Positions 14,352 to 19,986 of a DNA stretch of 19,986 nucleotides are shown here, one piece after another. Source of the DNA: Pseudomonas sp. (GTDB lineage: Bacteria; Pseudomonadota; Gammaproteobacteria; Pseudomonadales; Pseudomonadaceae); assembly GCA_007117785.1 (NCBI GenBank), contig SKFV01000061.1:1-19986 (forward strand), written 5' to 3'. The notes beneath the pieces are model-generated. The model made no database searches, was not told the origin of the DNA, and saw only the letters and a program-made list of their open reading frames with translations. The translations under genes were made by a program, and so were the position numbers. Each line of letters begins with the position of its first letter. Position 1 is the first letter of the stretch.

Positions 14352-15482
14352 ATGCCCTGTTTTTTGCATACTGCAGACTGGCAAATCGGCCGTCAGTACG
14401 GTCGCTTTGCCAGCGATGATGCTGTTGCTCTGGCTGAAGCCCGGTTTACCTGTGTAGAGCGCATTGCCGGATTGGCCAGCGAATGGCAGGTCGATGCGGT
14501 GCTGGTAGCCGGTGATGTGTTCGACGCGCAAACCGTGTCTGATCGCGTCATTCGTCGCCTGTTCAATGCTCTGCAAGCCTACCGTGGCCCCTGGCTGCTG
14601 TTGCCTGGCAACCATGATGCTGCCTTGGTGGAAAGTGTCTGGAGTCGCGCCCAGCGCCTGCAGGCGGTGCCGGACAATGTGCACCTGCTGCTGCGTCCCG
14701 AGGTTGTCAGTTTACCCAACGCCGATTTCGCGGTATTGCCCGCGCCCCTGACCCAGCGCCAGACCAATCGTGACCTGACAGAGTGGTTTGCCGGTGCGGA
14801 CACGCCGGCGAACCTGCTGCGTATCGGCATTGCCCATGGCAGCGTGCAGGGTATTCTGGCCGCCGAGATTGACTCCCCGAACCCGATTGCCGCGGGGCGT
14901 GCCGAACAGGCGCGCCTGGATTATCTGGCGCTGGGTGACTGGCATGGCCTGAAACAGGTAGATGCGCGCACTTGGTACAGCGGTACGCCCGAGCAGGAGC
15001 GCTTCAAGGACAACGGTGCCGGTCAGGTACTCAAGGTCGAGATAGCGGGTCCGGGGGCGCCGGCCACAGTGACGGCCCATGCGGTGGGTTGTTATCACTG
15101 GCAGCAGTGGCGGCGGGAAATTCAACTGGCCAGTGATATCGATCACTGCATCGCCGAGCTGGAAGCCCAGCCGGATACCAGCGTGCTGGATTTGACCCTG
15201 CGTGGCAGCACCGACCTGACCGGCTTGCAGCGCCTGCAGCAGGCCATCTCGGTGGCGACTGGCCGGTTCCGCAGCCTGGCATGTCACTGGGCTGAGCTGA
15301 GCCTGGTACCCAGCGCCGATGATCTGATCAGCCTGCAGGCGGATGGCTATCTTGCCGCGGTGGTTGAGCAATTGCAGCAACGGCAGGATGGCGATGATGC
15401 CGCAGTAGCGCGGGAAGCGCTGATGATTCTGGCTACCCTGCTGCGTGACCAGCAGCCGGCAGGAGATAGCCCATGCAACTGA
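14352..15482 (+). CDS. SbcD/Mre11-like (YhaO-type) metallophosphoesterase nuclease
   Basis: This is a predicted Mn-dependent DNA nuclease subunit working with the ATPase encoded next. It has 376 residues. Calcineurin-like phosphoesterase motifs are FLHTADWQIG (4-13), AGDVFD (53-58), LPGNHD (83-88), GIAHG (about 158-162) and GDWHG (about 197-201). Motif I normally reads Asp-x-His, but here it is Asp-Trp-Gln. My recollection is that this DWQ variant recurs in a bacterial subfamily, so it may define a subtype rather than inactivity. The remainder is a C-terminal cap region. The ATG has AAGGAG upstream with a rather long 11-base spacer. The last ten bases overlap the ATPase gene, indicating translational coupling. 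No canonical SbcD capping-domain assignment was possible by eye. Confidence 0.85.
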   Translation: MPCFLHTADWQIGRQYGRFASDDAVALAEARFTCVERIAGLASEWQVDAVLVAGDVFDAQTVSDRVIRRLFNALQAYRGPWLLLPGNHDAALVESVWSRAQRLQAVPDNVHLLLRPEVVSLPNADFAVLPAPLTQRQTNRDLTEWFAGADTPANLLRIGIAHGSVQGILAAEIDSPNPIAAGRAEQARLDYLALGDWHGLKQVDARTWYSGTPEQERFKDNGAGQVLKVEIAGPGAPATVTAHAVGCYHWQQWRREIQLASDIDHCIAELEAQPDTSVLDLTLRGSTDLTGLQRLQQAISVATGRFRSLACHWAELSLVPSADDLISLQADGYLAAVVEQLQQRQDGDDAAVAREALMILATLLRDQQPAGDSPCN

Positions 15483-18109
15483 TCGAGCTGGAGGTCAACC
15501 AATTCCGTCAGTTCCGGCAGCCGCTCCGGTTGAGCGATTTGCAGCCGGGGCTGAATGTGATCGCCGGGCCCAACGAATCCGGCAAAAGCACCCTGGTTCG
15601 CGCTTTGCGCGCCGCCTTCTTTGAACGCTATGGCTCCAGCGTGATGACCGATCTGCAGCCCTGGGGCGACAGCTCGGCAGCGCCGGAAGTCAATCTGAGC
15701 TTCCTCTGGCAGGCGCAGACCTGGCGGCTGCACAAGCGCTTTCTCAAGCAGAAGCGCTGTGACCTGCATATCGACAGCCAGCACTGGAGTGGCGGCGAAG
15801 CAGAGGAAAAGCTGGCCGCCTTGCTGGGCTATGAATTTCCCGGCAAGGGTGTCAGTAAAGCCGAGCACTGGGGGATTCCCGGCCTGCTCTGGATCGAGCA
15901 GGGCAGTGGGCATGAAATCAGTACTGCGGTCAGTCATGCCAGTGAGCATTTGCAGGCGGCACTGGGCAATACCCTGGGTGAGCTGGCCAGCAGTGGTGGC
16001 GACCGGGTACTGGATGCGGTCAACAGCCAGCTGGCGGAACTGCAAACCCGCACCGGCAAGCCGACCGGGCGTTACGCACAACTGCTGCAAGCGGCAGCGG
16101 AGCAAGCCGGCAAGGAGGCTGCGCTGGCAGAGCGGGTTGCCCGGTACCGGTCGGAAGTGGACCAGCTGGGTCAACTGGTGCAGCAGCAGGCAGCGGATGA
16201 ATTGCACAAGCCCTGGCTGGAATACCGCCGGCGCGAGCGTGAGGCTCAGCAGGCGCTGGATCAGGTGGAGGGTTTGCAGCAACAACAGCAGCAGGATTTG
16301 CAGTTGCAGGCCCAGTGTCGCAATACCTTGCGTCTGATCCGTGAGCAGATCGCAGGGTACCAGCATCAACTCGAAGAGCGGGAGCGCCGCAAGCAAGCAC
16401 TGTCCAGCGCCGCAGCGCGGCACCAGAGCCTGCAACAGCAGGCACAGGAGGCAGCGCACGGGTTGCAGCGCACAGAGCATGACCATGCCGCAGCCCGCGA
16501 GCAATGCCAACAGGTACGCAACCATGCGCAATGGCAGCAGCAGGTAACCGATCAGGCTGCCCTGCAAGCCCGCCTGAAGCAGCTGCAACCCCGGCTTGAA
16601 GCCGCCAGACGCAGTGTGACCGAGGTTACTGACTGGCAGCAGACACTCCAGCACAATCAACTGCCCGCAGCTGAGCTGAAAGCGTTGCGTCAGTTGCAGA
16701 CAGCCCTGGATCAGGTGCTGGCGCGCCAGCACCAGGCGGCAACTCGCCTGGAATATGACCTGACGACCAGCGAGGTCAGTCTCGATGGCCAGGCATTGGA
16801 CGGACGCGGTGAGCAATGGCTGACCCGGGCCGCTGAGCTTGAACTGGGCACCCTGGGCACTTTGCGCATTGTGCCGGGCGGCAGTGATCTGGGTGAGTTA
16901 AGACGAGAACAGCAACGCGTGCAGGATGCCTATGCTGCACTGTGCCAGCAGCTGGGCGTCAAGGACCTGGCCGCCGCGGAGCAGCGAGAGGAGCAGGCGC
17001 AGCAGGCCGAGCGACAGCTGGCTGCGGCGCAAACCCGCCTGGCCGGCCTGGCGCCCGACGGCGTAGCAGCGCTTGAGCAGTCGCTGGATGCGTGCCAGCA
17101 ACAGCTGGCGTCCTTGCCGGCATTGCCTGAAGAGGCGGCTGGTCAACAGCCGGAGATCTCTTTACATCAGGCGGAAAGCCTGTTGACCGCTGCCGAGGAG
17201 GCCTGGCGTCAGGCTGAGCAACGGGCCCGTGATGTGCAGCAGCAATTGGCCGCCGCCGAGCGCGAGCAGCGTGCAGCCGAGGCTGAACTGAATCGCCTGC
17301 AAACACATATTGCCGAGCTGCAGAGTCAGCAGCAGGCACAGGGGTTGACCAGCCAGCTCAACGAACAGCTGTCTATTGCGCAGACGCTCCAGCAGCGTCT
17401 GAGCGAGCGCGCCGAGCAGATTGCTGCGGCGCGGCCGGATATCCTGCAGGATGACCGCGTACGCTTTACCCGCACTGCAGAGCAGCTGGAACAGGCGTTT
17501 GCCGAGCGCAAAACCAGTATTGTCGGCTTGCGCAGCGGCTTGCAGGCGCTCAACGCAGAAGCCCTGGAAGAGCAACTGGCTGCTGCGCGCCAGGCCGCGG
17601 AACAGACTACCCGGCGCCTGCAGGAGGTCGAGCGCCGGGCAGCGGCATTGTGCTTGTTGCGGGACTTGTTGGGCGAGCAGCGGCAAGCCCTGACCAAACG
17701 ACTACAGGCTCCGCTGCAAGCGCATATCCAGCACTATCTGAGGCTGTTGTTCCCGCAGGCGGATTTGCTGGTTGATGAGCAGCTGCAGCCCCGGCAGCTG
17801 GTACGTCAGCAGCCAGGTGGTGCCGTCAATGACCCGCTGGAAGCCCTCAGTTATGGGGCCCGGGAACAGATGGGGCTGATCAGTCGCCTGGCCTATGCCG
17901 ATCTGTTGCAGGCCGCGGGCCGGCCAACCCTGATCATTCTGGATGATGCCCTGGTACACAGCGACAACCAGCGTCTGGATGACATGAAGCGCATCCTCTT
18001 TGATGCTGCGCGGCGTCATCAGGTCCTGCTGTTTACCTGTCATGCCGACAAATGGCAGGACCTTGGGGTGCCGGTGCGCCAGATGCAGCAGTTGGTTGGC
18101 GGTGTCTGA
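15473..18109 (+). CDS. SbcC/Rad50-like (YhaN-type) SMC-family ATPase
   Basis: This is the ATPase partner of the upstream nuclease and is likely to act in DNA end processing or repair. It has 878 residues. Walker A is GPNESGKST (32-40). Long Gln/Ala/Glu-rich coiled coils run from about 205 to 420 and about 480 to 745, interrupted by a small globular, beta-rich segment (about 425-480). The C-terminal ATPase lobe has the signature LSYGAREQ (792-799), Walker B LIILDD (820-825), the D-loop LVHSD and the switch His in FTCHAD (858). There is no CxxC zinc hook, unlike SbcC and Rad50. The LDD Walker B and mid-coil domain point to the YhaN-like branch. A run of six Gln sits near 268-273. It overlaps the nuclease gene by ten bases. 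Confidence 0.88.
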   Translation: MQLIELEVNQFRQFRQPLRLSDLQPGLNVIAGPNESGKSTLVRALRAAFFERYGSSVMTDLQPWGDSSAAPEVNLSFLWQAQTWRLHKRFLKQKRCDLHIDSQHWSGGEAEEKLAALLGYEFPGKGVSKAEHWGIPGLLWIEQGSGHEISTAVSHASEHLQAALGNTLGELASSGGDRVLDAVNSQLAELQTRTGKPTGRYAQLLQAAAEQAGKEAALAERVARYRSEVDQLGQLVQQQAADELHKPWLEYRRREREAQQALDQVEGLQQQQQQDLQLQAQCRNTLRLIREQIAGYQHQLEERERRKQALSSAAARHQSLQQQAQEAAHGLQRTEHDHAAAREQCQQVRNHAQWQQQVTDQAALQARLKQLQPRLEAARRSVTEVTDWQQTLQHNQLPAAELKALRQLQTALDQVLARQHQAATRLEYDLTTSEVSLDGQALDGRGEQWLTRAAELELGTLGTLRIVPGGSDLGELRREQQRVQDAYAALCQQLGVKDLAAAEQREEQAQQAERQLAAAQTRLAGLAPDGVAALEQSLDACQQQLASLPALPEEAAGQQPEISLHQAESLLTAAEEAWRQAEQRARDVQQQLAAAEREQRAAEAELNRLQTHIAELQSQQQAQGLTSQLNEQLSIAQTLQQRLSERAEQIAAARPDILQDDRVRFTRTAEQLEQAFAERKTSIVGLRSGLQALNAEALEEQLAAARQAAEQTTRRLQEVERRAAALCLLRDLLGEQRQALTKRLQAPLQAHIQHYLRLLFPQADLLVDEQLQPRQLVRQQPGGAVNDPLEALSYGAREQMGLISRLAYADLLQAAGRPTLIILDDALVHSDNQRLDDMKRILFDAARRHQVLLFTCHADKWQDLGVPVRQMQQLVGGV

Positions 18110-18283
18110 GCGGCTGGAGGTACAGCCATCGGTCAGCTTATGGCGTGACGACTGACAGGTCGAGCAGCAGCTTGATCTCCAGTCGAAATAGACCGCCGAT
18201 CAGGCAGATATAGTGCAATGCGCCAGGCCGACTTGCTCTAGACTGGGTAGTGTCTGAAACCAACAAGATATGGAGTCTGTCCC

Positions 18284-18433
18284 ATGACGATTGCCCTTGC
18301 ACCCCTGCTGTCCCTGATTGCCGGTATTCTGATTCTGGTGATGCCGCGTCTGCTGAACTATATCGTAGCCATTTACCTGATTATCGTTGGGCTGGTCGGC
18401 CTGTTTGGCAATCAACTGAACTTTACCCTCTAG
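18284..18433 (+). CDS. DUF3096-like small membrane protein (49 aa)
   Basis: This is a very short hydrophobic protein starting MTIALAPLLSLIAGILIL, with a PRLLNYIVAIYLI segment and a short polar end (FGNQLNFTL). Two tight hydrophobic helices (about 5-20 and 26-41) are joined by a Pro-Arg turn, so it should sit in the inner membrane. This pattern matches DUF3096, whose function is unknown. The ATG has GGAG eight bases upstream. The 174-base gap before it holds no clear promoter, though TATAGT occurs at 18209-18214. It ends 13 bases before the convergent halohydrin dehalogenase-like gene. Too short for the usual ORF cutoffs. Confidence 0.75.
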   Translation: MTIALAPLLSLIAGILILVMPRLLNYIVAIYLIIVGLVGLFGNQLNFTL

Positions 18434-18446
18434 TTCGCGCGAGCTC

Positions 18447-19130
18447 TCAGCGGCCTACCCAGCCGCCACAGAGCGGGAATACCTGACCGACAAAGCAGTT
18501 GGCAGCATCGCTGCACAGATAGGCGACAAACTCGGCATCTTCCTCTGCGCTGACCAATCGGCCCAGCGGTACCTCGCTGGCCAGGCGTTGCTGGAAGCGC
18601 GGGTTGGCCTGTACCTCGGGCGGAAAATAGGTCGGGTTGTCGACAAAGTTCTGCGCAATGGCGTTGATCTGAATGTTATCCAGGGCCATCTCCACTCCAA
18701 GCGCCTGAATGTAGGCCAGTTGCGCACCGCGAGCAGCGCTGTAACTGGAGGCGCGTTTCATGCCGCGCAGTGCGGCTGCGCTGCCAATCAGCAGTATCTT
18801 GCCGGCCTTGCGTGCCTGCATGCCGGGCAGTACGGCTGTGCACAGGCGCATCAAGGGATGCACCATAGTGTCAAAAACCGCCTGCCACTCCTGTTCTTCC
18901 ACCTCGATGGCGCGAGTATTGGGCGCTGGCATGGCCAAGTTGGCGACCAGTACGTCCGGGCTACCGATTCGCTCAATCAATCGTGCCGGCGCGTGAATCT
19001 CCAGCAGGGGGTCGGTATCGGCGATCACGGTGGCGCCCAGTGCCTGCAAGCGCTGACAAATGGCTGGACCCATAAAGGTATCGGCGTGAGTAACCAATAT
19101 ACGTTTACCGCTTAAACTGCTCAGCGTCAT
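18447..19130 (-). CDS. Halohydrin dehalogenase-like SDR-fold protein
   Basis: The fold is short-chain dehydrogenase/reductase (227 residues), but the active-site pattern is that of a halohydrin (haloalcohol) dehalogenase. Those enzymes convert vicinal haloalcohols to epoxides without NAD(P) and open epoxides with small anions. The usual TGxxxGxG motif is replaced by T14-HADT-F19-M-G21, matching the diagnostic T-x4-F/Y-x-G. The catalytic set is S117-x12-Y130-x3-R134, with Arg instead of the SDR Lys. The NPTYFP (165-170) and GQVFPLCGGW (215-224) segments line up by eye with SPYFYP and GQVFWLAGGF of HheC. The HheC Asp80 position appears to be Leu65 here. The start is ATG 19130 with AGGAG five bases upstream; a longer frame from 19229 lacks support. 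It lies 34 bases after thpR, so it is probably in the same operon. Automatic annotation would likely say SDR oxidoreductase. Confidence 0.85.
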   Translation of the reverse strand: MTLSSLSGKRILVTHADTFMGPAICQRLQALGATVIADTDPLLEIHAPARLIERIGSPDVLVANLAMPAPNTRAIEVEEQEWQAVFDTMVHPLMRLCTAVLPGMQARKAGKILLIGSAAALRGMKRASSYSAARGAQLAYIQALGVEMALDNIQINAIAQNFVDNPTYFPPEVQANPRFQQRLASEVPLGRLVSAEEDAEFVAYLCSDAANCFVGQVFPLCGGWVGR

Positions 19131-19164
19131 GCTGACTCCTGTGGTTCTCTCGGGTTGGGTGGGT

Positions 19165-19701
19165 TCAGTCGGTGAAGGGGTAGCGTTCCAGCACCTGATA
19201 CTGCCCCTGCTCGTGCAGGCGGCTTTCAAACAGGCTGAGATGTTTGACTGTCCAGGAGGGTAAATTCAGTTGTCGATGGGTTTGCAGGTAATCGCGCAGA
19301 GCTTGCTCATGACCAGCCTTGATACGTGCCAGCGTGATGTGAGGATGATAGTCGTGCATGTCGGCGTTCAGGTTCAAGGCCTGTAAATCCTCATTCAGCT
19401 GTTTATTCAAGGCAAATAAAGGATCAGCATGGGTTAATCCAGCCCAGAGAATGCGTTGCTTGAAGTGGCCCAGGCCACAGATCTGCAGGCTGAAAGGAGT
19501 GGCTGTGGTGTTCTCCAGTAACTGGCTTACCGCCCGCTGGGATTCAGTGTCTGTCTGGCCCAGAAAGCGCAGGGTAATATGCAGATCCTGGGGCAGGTGC
19601 CAGCGGGCGCCGGGCAGATCTGTGGTCAGGCGAGCCAGCTGTTGTTGCTGATGGTCTGGTAATTCCAGGCCGATAAAAAGACGTTTGCCGTTGAACTCCA
19701 T
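19165..19701 (-). CDS. thpR: RNA 2',3'-cyclic phosphodiesterase (2'-5' RNA ligase family)
   Basis: This cytoplasmic member of the 2H phosphoesterase family hydrolyses 2',3'-cyclic phosphate RNA ends to 2'-phosphates; some members ligate tRNA halves in vitro. It has 178 residues with the two expected catalytic HxTx motifs, H41-I-T-L44 in LHITLRFLG and H121-I-T-L124 in HPHITLARI, about 80 residues apart. The RLFIGLELP start (7-15) and the LFESRL stretch (157-162) are also typical. The start is ATG 19701 with GAGGA five bases upstream. A TTG 12 codons earlier is less likely. It leads a probable two-gene operon with the halohydrin dehalogenase-like gene 34 bases downstream. No functional link between the two products is evident. 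Confidence 0.9.
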   Translation of the reverse strand: MEFNGKRLFIGLELPDHQQQQLARLTTDLPGARWHLPQDLHITLRFLGQTDTESQRAVSQLLENTTATPFSLQICGLGHFKQRILWAGLTHADPLFALNKQLNEDLQALNLNADMHDYHPHITLARIKAGHEQALRDYLQTHRQLNLPSWTVKHLSLFESRLHEQGQYQVLERYPFTD

Positions 19702-19761
19702 GCCTGTCCTCGATCTCTGCGCACCGGCCCCATGCAATCTGCGCTACCATGTTCAGCCTAG

Positions 19762-19780
19762 CCTGCCATGGCAGGTTTTT
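19762..19780 (+). terminator. Palindrome followed by five T's ahead of the DUF3087-like gene
   Basis: CCTGCCATGGCAGG is a perfect palindrome (hairpin CCTGC-CATG-GCAGG) followed at once by TTTTT on the plus strand, the form of a small intrinsic terminator. It lies between two divergent genes, 28 bases before the DUF3087-like ATG, so it could act as a leader attenuator if transcription starts upstream. A regulator site is the alternative. The stem is only five base pairs. Confidence 0.35.
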
Positions 19781-19807
19781 CCCGTTTTCGACTGCGGAGT
19801 TTTCGGC

Positions 19808-19986
19808 ATGTTTGTCATCGAGCGGCGCGATCCCTTGAGTTATCGGCGTGAAACGCGGCGGAGCACCCTGCTGCTGATTATCCTGTTTGCTGTCCTCGGT
19901 ATGGCGTTTTCAACTGGGCTCGTGGCCTTGTTCGGCGAGGCAGGCGGCAGTAACTTCCGCTGGAATCTGCTGGGTGTCGTGCTGGC
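19808..19986 (+). CDS. DUF3087-like membrane protein, 5' part only
   Basis: The gene runs off the right edge of the window, and 59 residues are visible. The N-terminus reads MFVIERRDPLSYRRETRRS, followed by a hydrophobic helix (about 20-42), a short polar loop with FGEAGGSNFRWN and the start of a second hydrophobic segment. This matches my recollection of DUF3087 (a two-helix protein of about 160 residues in Pseudomonas), but the assignment rests on a partial sequence. The ATG has GGAG eight bases upstream. It is divergent from thpR, with a palindrome and T-run in the leader. Confidence 0.65.
   Translation, partial: MFVIERRDPLSYRRETRRSTLLLIILFAVLGMAFSTGLVALFGEAGGSNFRWNLLGVVL

Noticed and set aside
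16278..16295. CAG/CAA run as a microsatellite of interest
   Set aside because: It encodes only six Gln with mixed codons in a Gln-rich coiled coil; ordinary composition explains it.
15347..16816. 489-codon minus-strand ORF opposite the SbcC-like gene
   Set aside because: Leu/Gln-rich translation with no domain. It is antisense to a well-supported ATPase and arises from the Gln- and Leu-rich codons on the other strand.
14352..18109. Canonical sbcDC operon
   Set aside because: No CxxC zinc hook, a mid-coil globular segment, an LDD Walker B and a DWQ motif I point to the YhaO/YhaN-like branch.
18447..19130. Ordinary NAD(P)-dependent SDR oxidoreductase
   Set aside because: The glycine-rich cofactor motif and the YxxxK lysine are both absent and replaced by the two halohydrin dehalogenase motifs with exact spacing.
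1..19986. CRISPR arrays, tRNA/rRNA genes, insertion sequences, prophage or integrase genes
   Set aside because: No spaced direct repeats, RNA gene hallmarks, transposase motifs or terminal inverted repeats were seen on reading both strands.

Overview
The window looks like a chromosomal stretch of a Pseudomonas-type gammaproteobacterium. The GC content is moderately high, genes are tightly packed with frequent convergent 3' overlaps, and most starts have good AGGAG-type ribosome binding sites. The gene set (RR/GGDEF pair, short TraR/DksA-type zinc finger, YihG-type acyltransferase, nfeD-slipin, ThpR, DUF6435, DUF3096, DUF3087) fits Pseudomonas or the Halopseudomonas lineage. The genus is an inference from gene content. 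I saw no rRNA, tRNA, CRISPR array, insertion sequence or phage gene.

Left part (1-6200): a minus-strand SLC13-type permease with two cytoplasmic RCK_C domains and an acidic linker. Upstream of it lies a small basic ORF with its own plausible promoter and operator-like inverted repeat. Next comes a signalling cluster: a minus-strand operon of a receiver/CheC-like response regulator and a PAS-GGDEF diguanylate cyclase, divergent from a membrane-anchored GGDEF cyclase. Both cyclases have intact GGEEF and RxxD inhibitory sites. A short C4 zinc-finger protein follows.

Middle (6187-14260): a YihG-like lysophospholipid acyltransferase overlaps the end of the zinc-finger gene. A divergent Lnt-like apolipoprotein N-acyltransferase keeps the catalytic Glu-Lys-Cys. 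A secreted beta-lactamase-fold serine hydrolase and an MscS channel are on the minus strand. An nfeD-slipin operon (SPFH membrane-domain module), trailed by a 57-residue DUF6435 gene, is on the plus strand. Most of these products act at the cell envelope.

Right part (14352-19986): an overlapping nuclease/ATPase pair of the Mre11-Rad50 superfamily. It resembles YhaO/YhaN rather than canonical SbcCD: there is no zinc hook, a globular segment sits in the coiled coil, and a Gln replaces the usual motif-I His. After a DUF3096 mini membrane protein comes a two-gene minus-strand operon, thpR followed by an SDR-like gene.

That SDR-like protein is the most notable object here. It lacks the NAD(P)-binding glycine motif and the catalytic YxxxK Lys. 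Instead it carries exactly the two diagnostic motifs of halohydrin dehalogenases: T-x4-F-x-G at residues 14-21 and S-x12-Y-x3-R at residues 117/130/134. It would be easy to mis-annotate as an ordinary oxidoreductase. The window ends inside a DUF3087-like membrane protein gene.
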